Shown here: piece after piece, positions 24,227 through 32,717 of the stretch | How the letters are laid out: each line of letters opens with the position of its first letter | Position numbering within the stretch: the first letter of the stretch is position 1 | Assembly (NCBI GenBank): GCA_905372305.1 | Contig: CAJPOP010000004.1 | Coordinates: 1-63,012 of the forward strand | Source: Candidatus Saccharimonadota bacterium | GTDB lineage: Bacteria; Patescibacteriota; Saccharimonadia; Saccharimonadales; Saccharimonadaceae | Direction of reading: 5' to 3' | DNA: 63,012 nucleotides | Program-made: the position numbers and the translations under genes | The notes under the pieces: generated by a model | What the model saw: only the letters and a program-made list of their open reading frames with translations | Told to the model about the DNA's origin: nothing | Database searches by the model: none

Positions 24227-24799
24227 TTAAATCGCGCCAATCGCTTCCGCACCCTCCAGTAGCTGCGTCAATTTATCAATTTCATACGGACCGACTGGTT
24301 GGTCGTTTACCCCTAATCGCCTTTCTAGCTGCTGATTCTTTGAAGCATTTTTAGTACGAGCTATAAAACCCTTTAGAGCTTCTTCATCAATCGTATCTGA
24401 ATTGTGTATATCAGCTAATATTAGATCAATCTCCCCTGGTTCACTTGCGTCTTGGTCGTAGCGCAGCACCTCATCCTGACTCTCCATATGATATCGATGT
24501 TTAGTATGATTCTTATCATCAGTTAAAAATATTAACTTGCACATAGAACCATCGTCATAAAAATGCGACTCGACACTGATAGATATTTTCTCGTTATCAT
24601 CTAACGACATCTTTAACTGAAGCACCGCCACTTTCATATCTGTATGATCATTTATCTCTGTATAATCAGCAAACCGAAGCAGCAAATCATCCACTAACGC
24701 CGACAACCTATATGCCGCCTCCATTTTCTCGGCATCTGTTAAACTCTTTTGATTTTCAAACGGTTTGATGAAATCAAGGTTGCCTGACGGCTCTTTCAC
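24227..24799 (-). CDS. Accessory protein of unknown function
   Basis: 190 residues, acidic, soluble. The central part (VLQLKMSLDDNEKISISVESHFYDDGS and CKLIFLTDD, in short blocks) is a run of beta strands; both ends are helical. Starts with GTG; a TATAAA box lies 10 nt upstream, so the leader is very short. First gene of the minus-strand accessory run 24.8-21.4 kb and divergent from prmC. No family recognised. Confidence 0.6.
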   Translation of the reverse strand: MKEPSGNLDFIKPFENQKSLTDAEKMEAAYRLSALVDDLLLRFADYTEINDHTDMKVAVLQLKMSLDDNEKISISVESHFYDDGSMCKLIFLTDDKNHTKHRYHMESQDEVLRYDQDASEPGEIDLILADIHNSDTIDEEALKGFIARTKNASKNQQLERRLGVNDQPVGPYEIDKLTQLLEGAEAIGAI

Positions 24800-24843
24800 T
24801 GGCTATCTCTTTATACTCATTATGAAATTTATTATCAATGGTG

Positions 24844-24849
24844 TATAAT
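24844..24849 (+). promoter_or_regulatory. -10 box of prmC
   Basis: TATAAT with 10 nt to the ATG at 24860; a second TATAAT overlaps the start codon itself. Confidence 0.55.
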
Positions 24850-24859
24850 GTAGCATATA

Positions 24860-25696
24860 ATGCAAGAAAAGTCAACCATATCGTTTTGGCTAAAGAATGC
24901 CGCCAAATCTCTGAAGAATGCCGGTATCTCCTCGGCGCGGCTAGACGCAGAATTAATCTTAGCCAATACCTTGCGAAAGAATCGGACATACCTTCATGCG
25001 CACCTGGATGAGGAGATTGATCCACGCAGAGTTGACATCGCTAATGCGCGGCTGGATCTGCGGCTGGATCGCGTGCCAATGGCCTATATTCTGGGCTATA
25101 AAGAGTTTTACGGGCGCAAATTTACCGTTTCTCCCGCAGTATTAGTTCCCCGCCCCGAATCAGAGGATATGATTTCACTATTTCTGGACGCGACAGCCGG
25201 CGAAATTGAACGGAAAGTATTAATCGACGTCGGGACTGGTTCGGGCTGCCTGGGGATTACAGCAGCGTTGGAACGGACAAATATTTCCGTTATTTTATCG
25301 GACATCAGCAAAGGTGCGCTCCGAATTGCCGAAAAAAATGCCGATGAGCACCGCGCCCGCGTAAAAATCCAGCAGCAATCGCTACTGAATGGACAGCTGG
25401 AGCCAGTGGATTATATTTTTGCCAATCTGCCGTACGTTGATAAGGACTGGGAAGTGTCGCCAGAACTTCAGTACGAACCGAAAATCGCCCTTTTTACCGA
25501 AGATGGCGGACTAAAATTAATCCTTGAACTCATTCGGCAAGCACCGCGCTGCTTAACTCCAAACGGACAATTGTTCATCGAGGCTGACCCAACACAGCAC
25601 GAGCGAATAATACAAGCAGCCGCTCGGCAAAATTTTAAGTTAGCGACGATTCAGCGTTATATTATCGTTTTACGATTTATAGGCAGCCAGCGTTAA
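24860..25696 (+). CDS. prmC: Release factor glutamine N5-methyltransferase (HemK) with NLPY motif
   Basis: 278 residues. A helical N-terminal domain is followed by a Rossmann methyltransferase: SAM motif I LIDVGTGSGCLGITAAL, acidic VILSDISKGAL, and the substrate motif ANLPYVDKD, where most PrmC proteins have NPPY. It methylates the GGQ glutamine of RF1 and RF2. The 3' end overlaps the htrA stop by 27 nt in convergent orientation. Leader near zero. Confidence 0.9.
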   Translation: MQEKSTISFWLKNAAKSLKNAGISSARLDAELILANTLRKNRTYLHAHLDEEIDPRRVDIANARLDLRLDRVPMAYILGYKEFYGRKFTVSPAVLVPRPESEDMISLFLDATAGEIERKVLIDVGTGSGCLGITAALERTNISVILSDISKGALRIAEKNADEHRARVKIQQQSLLNGQLEPVDYIFANLPYVDKDWEVSPELQYEPKIALFTEDGGLKLILELIRQAPRCLTPNGQLFIEADPTQHERIIQAAARQNFKLATIQRYIIVLRFIGSQR

Positions 25697-26821
25697 ATCC
25701 ACCGTAATATTTTTCCCGGCGCGCACCAAAGTAACTTCGATCTTTTCACCAGGCAGATATTCCGAGACTAGCGTCGATAAACCGCCGTCTTCGCCGACAT
25801 TTTTATTATTAATCTTAGTGATAACATCGCCTTCTTTAATACCAGCTGCATCCGCCGGGCCGCCAGTTTCTACCACGCCGCCCGAATGCCCGCCGATGTA
25901 AGCGCCAGATTTAACTGGCAAATTATATTCAGCCCGCACTTCCGGCGTAACCGCGACATAACGGACGCCAATGTAGGCTTTTTGCACGCCTTTACCTTGT
26001 AAGACGCTTTTTGACATGCCCTTGGCGGCATTAATCGGGATAGCGAACCCCATGCTCTGCGCGTCGGAAACAGTCGCCGTGTTTATACCTATAACCTGGC
26101 CGGACAAGTTAATCAGCGGGCCGCCAGAATTACCCAAATTCACAGCAGCATCAGTTTGCAGCAAGTCGGTTAACTCCTCGACTTTAGTTTTTCTATCATC
26201 AGACGAGGCCGATACTGGCCGCCCTTTGCCAGAGATAATACCGCTAGTCACGCTGTTTTGGTAACGTCCCAGAGAATTGCCGATAGCGATGACTTTTTGC
26301 CCCACTTTTACCGTACTGGAGTTGCCCAGCTCCGCTGCCGGTAAATTCTTAGCGTCCTTTATTTTTAAGAACGCGATGTCGTTTAGCGGATCTCTACCGA
26401 CGATAGACACGTCGGTGTGCTGGTTGCCGTCATTGGTGATAATACGCACGCTGTCGGCGCCGTCGACGACGTGATTATTCGTCAGAATATAACCGTCAGG
26501 GCTAATGATGATACCTGTTCCCGCCCCTTGCTGAGCCCTGGTTAAGTAGCTGCCCTGAGTGGTTATTATCGAAACAACGCTTGGCGACACCTTCGCTACA
26601 ATCTTTGAGGTGTCAATTTCCTCATCAGTCAGCCGCAGATTACCATCAGGAACATTCGTTTGCGAAACGTTTTGCCTGTTGTTCAGTTTATAAACAACCC
26701 AACCCGCAAATACGCCGTTGCTAATGATTAATATCGCCGCCAGCACCGCGCCAATAGTCCAGAAAACTATCTTTTTATTATTTCGCTTCGCTCTGTTAGC
26801 TGCTGTCGTGTTGTTGTCCAT
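25670..26821 (-). CDS. htrA: HtrA/DegP-type membrane-anchored serine protease
   Basis: 383 residues. Cytoplasmic basic N-terminus, one membrane anchor at about 18-45, then a trypsin-like domain with His117 (LTNNHVVDGADS), Asp148 (DPLNDIAFLKI) and Ser232 (NLGNSGGPLINLSG), and one PDZ domain (about 275-380; GVVETGGPADAAGIKEGD). Degrades or senses misfolded exported proteins. GGAGGT precedes the ATG. The membrane gene at 27600 lies upstream with 14 nt between, so the two are likely co-transcribed. Confidence 0.95.
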   Translation of the reverse strand: MDNNTTAANRAKRNNKKIVFWTIGAVLAAILIISNGVFAGWVVYKLNNRQNVSQTNVPDGNLRLTDEEIDTSKIVAKVSPSVVSIITTQGSYLTRAQQGAGTGIIISPDGYILTNNHVVDGADSVRIITNDGNQHTDVSIVGRDPLNDIAFLKIKDAKNLPAAELGNSSTVKVGQKVIAIGNSLGRYQNSVTSGIISGKGRPVSASSDDRKTKVEELTDLLQTDAAVNLGNSGGPLINLSGQVIGINTATVSDAQSMGFAIPINAAKGMSKSVLQGKGVQKAYIGVRYVAVTPEVRAEYNLPVKSGAYIGGHSGGVVETGGPADAAGIKEGDVITKINNKNVGEDGGLSTLVSEYLPGEKIEVTLVRAGKNITVDLTLAAYKS

Positions 26822-26835
26822 GTTTATATTACCTC

Positions 26836-27600
26836 CTATATAACCACCGAGTTAAAGGCTAATAACATAACCAGAGTTGTCGCCGCCGCCAGAAAAACCG
26901 GCCCTACTATCTCTGAAAATATGATTTTCTTATGCTTTTTCCACGACTGATAAACCTTACCGCCGCAAAACGAAATAAGCAAAAGAACTATCGTTATTTG
27001 CGGAATGCCGCCAGCCAGCGTCCTCAGATAACTGAAATTCCAATAATACGCCAGCCAACCCAGCTCCGCGAAAACTAGCCCCCAAACAAAGCTAAGCAGC
27101 GTAGTCTGCTCCTCGTCATAACTATGCAGAAAATGCCGCGCCGCGCCGTAACCGAGCAAAAACATCAAAAATACTACCGCCGAGACCGGCCAATTGTAGG
27201 ATACTGCCATCAGCGATATCGTACCGACAAGAATAGCGCACCCCGCCTGCAAGGCTATCTGCCAGCGTTTAGAGAGCGGTTTGATAACAATAAGCCAAAT
27301 AGCGTAAAGAACCGCCAGTACAGTCTGGATAGTAAAACCGATGTTTGGCAGATACATTAAACCGACAATGCCAACGCCGACTGCTACATCAACCAGATTT
27401 GCTTGAATATTTGCCCACCAAAACCGCGGACGCACAGCGATCACCCGCCATTTGCTAAGAATAACCAGCGCCAGCGCCGGGTACGGCGACTGAATTGTCC
27501 TGGCAATCGCCAGCAAAACCGCTGCCAAACCTAAGTTTAAGCTATGGTAGACGATTTCGCTCCAAAATGTTCGCCGCTTTACTGTTTTTAACAAATCCAT
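26836..27600 (-). CDS. Polytopic membrane protein of unknown function
   Basis: 254 residues, about seven to eight predicted helices (for example LAAVLLAIARTIQ, FTIQTVLAVLYAIWLIVI, QITIVLLLISFCGG), with Arg/Trp-rich loops. No transport or enzyme motif is visible. A TATAAT box (27612-27617) ends 11 nt before the ATG with AAGGAA between. It is directly upstream of htrA, so it may take part in envelope stress or quality control, which is inference from context only. Confidence 0.75.
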   Translation of the reverse strand: MDLLKTVKRRTFWSEIVYHSLNLGLAAVLLAIARTIQSPYPALALVILSKWRVIAVRPRFWWANIQANLVDVAVGVGIVGLMYLPNIGFTIQTVLAVLYAIWLIVIKPLSKRWQIALQAGCAILVGTISLMAVSYNWPVSAVVFLMFLLGYGAARHFLHSYDEEQTTLLSFVWGLVFAELGWLAYYWNFSYLRTLAGGIPQITIVLLLISFCGGKVYQSWKKHKKIIFSEIVGPVFLAAATTLVMLLAFNSVVI

Positions 27601-27621
27601 ATGCTTTCCTTATTATATCAA

Positions 27622-29274
27622 TTAAGATCCAGGTCCCACAACTACGATAAATTGCGCATCAACATTCAAATTGTAGCCCGGAGACTCAGTAGTCGCTGGC
27701 GTGCCGTAAACTTCTTCCAATTTCGACTTGGTCGCAGGCTTTTCCTTGCCCGACGGAAGCTGGTAAACTGTATTTTTACTGGCTTTAGCACCGCCAGGAA
27801 CATTGCCAACATGAACCACCTTCAATCCTAGTTCAGACAGTTTATCGGCCTGTTTCTGAGCAGCCCCAGGCACACCGCTGCCGTTAAGTACGGCTATTTT
27901 AGCTTTTTCTTTAAGTAGCGGCGTACCGTAAATCTCGCCCTTTAAGAATGAATGGATCTCGCTGTAATTATCTACTCCTGCCGACGGCTTGACAATACTC
28001 ATACCGCCAACCGAGCCTGTCGTCATTAGCATATTATCTTTTTCGACGAAGCTCAATTTATGGACGCTCGGCTCTTTAATTTCCGCCGCCAATTTCATAA
28101 CCGTCTGAATTTCTTTGGTACTAATATTAGTTCTCAGATTTTTACCCATAGCTTCCATCAGCGACGAGACCTTACTGAAGTCAGTTAGCGTCCCTGTAGA
28201 GCCAGCCTTGCTCTTTAATGCCATTAAGACCAGTTGCTGGTTTTTTTCGCGGTCAAAATTAGACTGCTCCAAGCCGTAAGTCGGAGGCGTATGTCCGCGA
28301 GCCTGCGAAAACGCCATAGCCTGATCGCCGTTCATCTCGTTCGGACCGTTCGGAAATGCCAGATAATGCCCGCGCGGACAAAGGCTGCGGTTCTGGCGGC
28401 ATTTGTCGTCAAAAGTGGCGTCCAGTACGCCCCGCGGGTCGCGGCTAGCGACATTAACTGTTACGCCGCCGACAGCATTGACCGCATCGCGAATAACCAC
28501 GGTATTTACGTGAACCGCGTATTGAATGTCCATATTAAAGATATTACCGACAAACTTCCGCGTTTCATCCATCCGCTGCTTTTCCGCTTCCTCGCCGCTG
28601 CCATCCGCCGAGCAAATAAAATATTCGTTTATTTTACCCGCATATCCAGAATTACACGCCCTGCCAAACTGTACATACAAATCGCGGGGAATACTGTAGA
28701 TATAAACGTCTTTTTTCGTCTGGTTGACGCTTAACACCATCATGGAATCTGTTAAGTTCGCCCCGTCGCGTCCCGCCATATCATCGGTCGAACCTAAAAT
28801 CAGCACGTTACTGCGCCCATAAGCATCTTCTTTTAATTTTTGCTGCGAAAACAGATTAAGCAGATTGCCGTCGCCGAATACTCGATGCATAGTTTGCCAT
28901 AACCGAAACGCTACGTAACCTGCTATAACTAAAACAATCACCCCCACGACAGCCGAGATGATTTTTACCTTTAATTTCTTTTTTCGCTTGTTTTTACGCT
29001 CCTGCCGATGAGACGGCTTGGCATTCTCATCAATCGCCCGCAACGATTCGTCAATATTCTGTTTCAGGCTAGCAGCTGGCTGAATTCCATTTCTATGGCT
29101 AATATCCGCAGCAGGCTTGATAGCGCGTCGTCCGCTGCGCATTTCATCAATTCCCTGCTGGACACCGCGAACGTGGCCAATCGCCGCCCGCGTACCAGCA
29201 GCATCCGCCCCCAGCGAAGACCGCTGAGGACGTTTTGGTACAAAACCGTCCATAGACTGTTTGCGTGGATTCAT
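27622..29274 (-). CDS. LytR-CpsA-Psr (LCP) family protein with LytR_C domain
   Basis: 550 residues. A long basic N-terminus is followed by a single membrane anchor at about 103-122, the LCP catalytic domain (SNVLILGSTDDMAG, TDSMMVLSVNQ, and YIYSIPRDLYVQF with the conserved RD pair, then NAVGGVTVNV), and a LytR_C domain near 430-500 (KIAVLNGSGVPGAAQ). LCP enzymes move polyprenyl-linked glycans onto the cell wall or glycoproteins, using the lipid carrier that UppS makes. A TATAAT 8 nt before ATG implies a leaderless message; divergent from lepB. Confidence 0.92.
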   Translation of the reverse strand: MNPRKQSMDGFVPKRPQRSSLGADAAGTRAAIGHVRGVQQGIDEMRSGRRAIKPAADISHRNGIQPAASLKQNIDESLRAIDENAKPSHRQERKNKRKKKLKVKIISAVVGVIVLVIAGYVAFRLWQTMHRVFGDGNLLNLFSQQKLKEDAYGRSNVLILGSTDDMAGRDGANLTDSMMVLSVNQTKKDVYIYSIPRDLYVQFGRACNSGYAGKINEYFICSADGSGEEAEKQRMDETRKFVGNIFNMDIQYAVHVNTVVIRDAVNAVGGVTVNVASRDPRGVLDATFDDKCRQNRSLCPRGHYLAFPNGPNEMNGDQAMAFSQARGHTPPTYGLEQSNFDREKNQQLVLMALKSKAGSTGTLTDFSKVSSLMEAMGKNLRTNISTKEIQTVMKLAAEIKEPSVHKLSFVEKDNMLMTTGSVGGMSIVKPSAGVDNYSEIHSFLKGEIYGTPLLKEKAKIAVLNGSGVPGAAQKQADKLSELGLKVVHVGNVPGGAKASKNTVYQLPSGKEKPATKSKLEEVYGTPATTESPGYNLNVDAQFIVVVGPGS

Positions 29275-29282
29275 ATCTATTG

Positions 29283-29308
29283 ATTATAGCACACAAAACG
29301 CTTATAAT
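29283..29308. promoter_or_regulatory. Divergent leaderless promoters of LCP gene and lepB
   Basis: Minus-strand TATAAT at 29283-29288 (8 nt to the LCP ATG) and plus-strand TATAAT at 29303-29308 (7 nt to the lepB ATG). The whole intergenic region is 41 bp, so the two -35 regions lie inside the opposite gene's start region. Confidence 0.65.
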
Positions 29309-29315
29309 TGAACCG

Positions 29316-29921
29316 ATGGATGCAACTTTTATGGATCGCCATCCGCGGCTAAGCGACGGGTTGAGTTTGGTTATTTTCGTTATAGGCGTAGCTATCGGTA
29401 CGGTTTTATTAAACGCGTTCGTATTTCAAACATTCAATGTTGAAGGCGCAAGCATGGAAACCACGATGTACACTGGCGACAGGCTGATTGTTAACCGCTT
29501 GCCAGTCACTATGTCAAAGCTGCAGAATAAAAACTACACGCCCAAACGCGGCCAAATTATCGTGTTTAAGAATCCGAATTACAACGCTTCTCTGGGTAAG
29601 GACGAATATATTGTCAAGCGAGTTATCGCCTTTGCCGGCGAGCGCGTAACTGTTAAGAATGGCACGACAACGGTCTACAACAAGGAAAATCCAAACGGTT
29701 TTAATCCTGATTCCACTGTTAATAAAAACGAACCTGGACAGCCAACTTCTGGTAATGTTGACGCTGTAGTGCCAAAGGGAACGATTTTCGTCATGGGCGA
29801 CCACCGCCAAGGCAATTATTCGTGCGACTCGCGCAATTGTATGGGGTCAATACCGCTTTATGATATAGTCGGACCAGTTGGTTTACGGATATTCCCGTTC
29901 ACTAAAATCCGCGGATTTTAA
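29316..29921 (+). CDS. lepB: Signal peptidase I
   Basis: 201 residues from the chosen ATG. One membrane anchor (LSLVIFVIGVAIGTVLLNAF), catalytic Ser in VEGASMETTMYTGDRL, catalytic Lys in EYIVKRVIAFAGE, and box E in VMGDHRQGNYSCDSRNCMG. It removes signal peptides from exported proteins, including the surface proteins at 43.5-48 kb. The frame is open to an ATG at 29265, but the TATAAT at 29303 places the start at 29316. It overlaps the parB stop by 4 nt in convergent orientation. Confidence 0.95.
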   Translation: MDATFMDRHPRLSDGLSLVIFVIGVAIGTVLLNAFVFQTFNVEGASMETTMYTGDRLIVNRLPVTMSKLQNKNYTPKRGQIIVFKNPNYNASLGKDEYIVKRVIAFAGERVTVKNGTTTVYNKENPNGFNPDSTVNKNEPGQPTSGNVDAVVPKGTIFVMGDHRQGNYSCDSRNCMGSIPLYDIVGPVGLRIFPFTKIRGF

Positions 29922-30796
29922 CTATTTTCCAGTAGCTGGCGGATTCTATCAAACTCAGCTTCATTCTTAAACGTGATGCTGATTTGTCCGGCGCCCTTGT
30001 TATTAGTGCGAATTTTTACGCCTGTGCCAAAGTGCTTTGACAAGCTTTCAATCGCCTCGGCATGCGGCGAATCGGCAGGCTTTTTCTCCTCGGCTGGATT
30101 ATCCTGCGTTTGTTTCCACAACGCCACCGCCTGCTCAACGCGGCGAACAGACCAGCCGTCGGCAATTGTTTTTTTCATGATTAATTCCGCCATACTCTCT
30201 GGCAAACCGATAAGCGGGCGCGCCTGCCCCTCCGACAGCTCGCCGTCAAATATTGCCTGTCTGACGGATTTTGGCAATCGTAAAAGCCGCAGCGTATTAC
30301 TAACAGCGCTAACAGACTTGCCACCCAGGCGCTTGCCGATTTCCTCCAAAGTCATATTAAACTGATCGCGTAGCTTCAAGTACGCCGTCGCTGTTTCTAA
30401 AACATTCAAATCGTGCCTTTGCAAGTTTTCAATCAGCGAAATCTCTAATCGATTCTGACCGCTCATACTGCGTACAATACACGGCAATTCTTCCAGCCCA
30501 GCCTTCTTAGCAGCCCGCCAGCGACGCTCTCCAGCTACAATCAAATAATTACTACCCTTTGGCGTTACCACAATCGGCTGCACAACGCCATGCTCTTTGA
30601 TGGATTCAGCCAGCTCGCTCAATGCTGCCTCGTCAAAGAACCGCCGCGGCTGCTCTGGATCCGGGGAAATTTTCGTAATAGCGATGTCTTTCAGGCGCGA
30701 AACCTTATCGTCCTGCTTGGCAGTCGGATCAAATGTCTCATCAATCAAATTCGTCGGAATCAACGATTCAAATCCTCTGCCCAGACCCTTTTTCAC
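29918..30796 (-). CDS. parB: Chromosome partitioning protein ParB
   Basis: 292 residues. The N-terminal CTPase/ParB box includes ISPDPEQPRRFFDEAALSEL, GVVQPIVV and AGERRWRAAKKAGLEELP (the GERR-type motif); a helix-turn-helix follows (LEEIGKRLGGKSVSAVSNTL). It binds parS and spreads along DNA. The start is GTG in a 4 nt overlap with the parA stop, so the pair is co-translated. No parS palindrome was noticed in the window. Confidence 0.95.
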   Translation of the reverse strand: MKKGLGRGFESLIPTNLIDETFDPTAKQDDKVSRLKDIAITKISPDPEQPRRFFDEAALSELAESIKEHGVVQPIVVTPKGSNYLIVAGERRWRAAKKAGLEELPCIVRSMSGQNRLEISLIENLQRHDLNVLETATAYLKLRDQFNMTLEEIGKRLGGKSVSAVSNTLRLLRLPKSVRQAIFDGELSEGQARPLIGLPESMAELIMKKTIADGWSVRRVEQAVALWKQTQDNPAEEKKPADSPHAEAIESLSKHFGTGVKIRTNNKGAGQISITFKNEAEFDRIRQLLENS

Positions 30797-31557
30797 TTGC
30801 TAGTCCTTTCTACGATTTCCTTAGCCAGCGCCTTGTAAGCCCGCGAACCTTTGGAAAAACGATCATAAACCCCGACTGGCGCGCCGTGGCTCGGCGCCTC
30901 CGCCAAGCGAATATTGCGCGGAATAGTAGTCTTAAAAATCTTATCTGGAAAATACTTCTTTATCTCATCATAGACCTGGCTGGATAAAGTCGTCCGCGAA
31001 TCCATCATCGTCGGCAATACGCCGAGGAGTTTCAACGACGGATTCAGACCTTTACGAATCAGCTTCATACTCTCCAAAAGCTGCCCCAGACCCTCCAGCG
31101 CATAGAACTCCGCTTGTACTGGCAGCAGCACATAATCCGCAGCAACCAGCCCGTTCACCGTCAATAAACTCAAGCTGGGCGGACTGTCGATAATAATATA
31201 GTCATAATCAATCACGCCGTTAAGCGCTTCCCGCAAACGAGCAAAACGCCCGTCAGCCTGCGCCAATTCCACTTCGGTATTTGCCAAATGCGATGTTGAC
31301 GGCGCTAAATATAGATCTTTATACTCAGTCGGCAAAACAACCTTCGCCAGCCGAATTTGACGCATAATGACCTCTGCCATCGTCGCTCCTAATTCCTGTT
31401 TATCGATACCTAAACCGCTGGTCGCATTACCCTGCGGATCAAAATCTATAATCAGTGTCCGCTTGCCCATTTTTGATAAAAAATACGCCACGTTAATTGA
31501 AGTTGTGGTTTTTCCCACGCCGCCTTTCTGATTTGTCACCGCAATAACTCTTGCCAT
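30793..31557 (-). CDS. parA: Chromosome partitioning ATPase ParA/Soj
   Basis: 254 residues. Deviant Walker A KGGVGKTTTSINVAYFL, switch I DFDPQGNATSGLG, Walker B YIIIDSPPSLSLL. It drives ParB-DNA segregation. AAGGGGA precedes the ATG and a TATACT box lies about 30 nt upstream, so this operon has a normal leader, unlike its leaderless neighbours. Confidence 0.96.
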   Translation of the reverse strand: MARVIAVTNQKGGVGKTTTSINVAYFLSKMGKRTLIIDFDPQGNATSGLGIDKQELGATMAEVIMRQIRLAKVVLPTEYKDLYLAPSTSHLANTEVELAQADGRFARLREALNGVIDYDYIIIDSPPSLSLLTVNGLVAADYVLLPVQAEFYALEGLGQLLESMKLIRKGLNPSLKLLGVLPTMMDSRTTLSSQVYDEIKKYFPDKIFKTTIPRNIRLAEAPSHGAPVGVYDRFSKGSRAYKALAKEIVERTSK

Positions 31558-31614
31558 TCATTCCCCTTTTTACTTATTACAGTATAGCATGAGCAAGACG
31601 TAAATAACAGATAT

Positions 31615-31640
31615 TAAAACCGCCTCGCTAGCGGAGGCGG
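31615..31640 (-). terminator. Terminator after rplU
   Basis: CCGCCTC / GAGGCGG stem with a seven-base loop (31620-31640) followed on the minus strand by TTTTAA. It separates rplU from parA. Confidence 0.75.
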
Positions 31641-31659
31641 CAATACTGCATACAGAAAA

Positions 31660-31971
31660 TTACTTAATTTTAATCGAGCTAATCTGAATTTTCGTGTACT
31701 TCTGGCGATGACCAGTTTCTTTGTGAACGCGTTTTTTAGCTTTGTAGCGGATAACGCGGATTTTATCGCCCTTGACTTCTGCTTCAACGACTTTCGCTTT
31801 TACCACCGCGCCTTTTACGGTTGGCGTACCAACTTTTGTTTTATCACCATCAATCACTAAAAGTGCGTCGAGAGTGAGTTCTTTTGTGCCTTCAGGGAGG
31901 AGATCCACCAAGAGGGACTCTTTTTCGCTGACAATGTATTGTTTGCCAGAGATTTTTACGACTGCTTTCAT
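31660..31971 (-). CDS. rplU: 50S ribosomal protein L21
   Basis: 103 residues, typical length. Starts MKAVVKISGKQYIVSEKES and ends with the rRNA-binding IRVIRYKAKKRVHKETGHRQKYTKIQI. A large-subunit protein. rpmA (L27), its usual partner, is not beside it. Monocistronic with a clear terminator. Confidence 0.96.
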   Translation of the reverse strand: MKAVVKISGKQYIVSEKESLLVDLLPEGTKELTLDALLVIDGDKTKVGTPTVKGAVVKAKVVEAEVKGDKIRVIRYKAKKRVHKETGHRQKYTKIQISSIKIK

Positions 31972-32090
31972 TTCGTTCCTTAATAATTAGTTTTCAATCT
32001 GTACTATTGTACCAGAGGTACGATGGTAAATCAAGGTTTGCAGGCAGTTTATCGTTCATCCCTAGCTTACGTAAACAAGACATTAAGATC

Positions 32091-32609
32091 TTATTCTTGT
32101 TGCATACTGCGACGCTTAATATAAAGCGCCCTCCTCACAGATTCAAACGGCGATGAAAACTTTGACACTGTCATGCCGTCTCGCGGTTCAGACATACTTG
32201 GTCCTTCTACAAGCAATTTCTCTACCGAATATTGATGACCCATAGGCCATTTTTCTCCAAACCTTATATCAGGCATCGTTTCATCCTTAGGTTTTTCTAA
32301 CGCTGAACCCTTTTCGTTTTCCTTGCCTTCAGGTAGAATCAAACCGTCGCCAATAGCAAAAGATTCAACATCTCCCGTTTCTGGATCTTTAGTAACTAGT
32401 ACATACGCCCGACCGTCGCCTTCATGCGTGTCGCTGATATATTTATTATGTACCTCAGGGTCAATTGAAAATGAAATACCATCACCGGTACGCCTATCAA
32501 AAACGATGCCTGTAGCGCCATCCTTAAAATATACGTACTCGCTAGGATTATTTACTCTTTCTGGCGACATTGCCCTTTCTGGTTGCCCCATAGAACGTTC
32601 GCTTGCCAC
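32091..32609 (-). CDS. Accessory protein of unknown function with GA-spacer promoter
   Basis: 172 residues, soluble, beta-rich middle (EYVYFKDGATGIVFDRRTG, FSIDPEVHNKYIS, RAYVLVTKDPETGD) and a basic C-terminal helix. No known family. Starts with GTG after AAAGGA at 9 nt spacing. The leader is about 40 nt. The promoter shares the GA-repeat spacer with those at 22959 and 42613, which suggests a common regulator or common origin. Flanked by rplU and galU, both conserved, so it looks like an insertion. Confidence 0.65.
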   Translation of the reverse strand: MASERSMGQPERAMSPERVNNPSEYVYFKDGATGIVFDRRTGDGISFSIDPEVHNKYISDTHEGDGRAYVLVTKDPETGDVESFAIGDGLILPEGKENEKGSALEKPKDETMPDIRFGEKWPMGHQYSVEKLLVEGPSMSEPRDGMTVSKFSSPFESVRRALYIKRRSMQQE

Positions 32610-32651
32610 TTTTATAGTTCCTTTCTTTTACGGCGTTGCTAATAATTCTCT

Positions 32652-32682
32652 ATTATACTCTCTCTCTCTCTTGATTTGTCAA
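32652..32682 (-). promoter_or_regulatory. GA-spacer promoter of the 32091-32609 gene
   Basis: TTGACA (32677-32682), 19 nt spacer made largely of GA repeats, TATAAT (32652-32657). Confidence 0.6.
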
Positions 32683-32717
32683 GTATTTTCAACATTTTCT
32701 GTGATTTTTACAATTGA

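Noticed and set aside
29918..31557. parS site beside parAB
   Set aside because: I did not find a TGTTTCACGTGAAACA-like palindrome by eye; a search of the entire genome would be needed.
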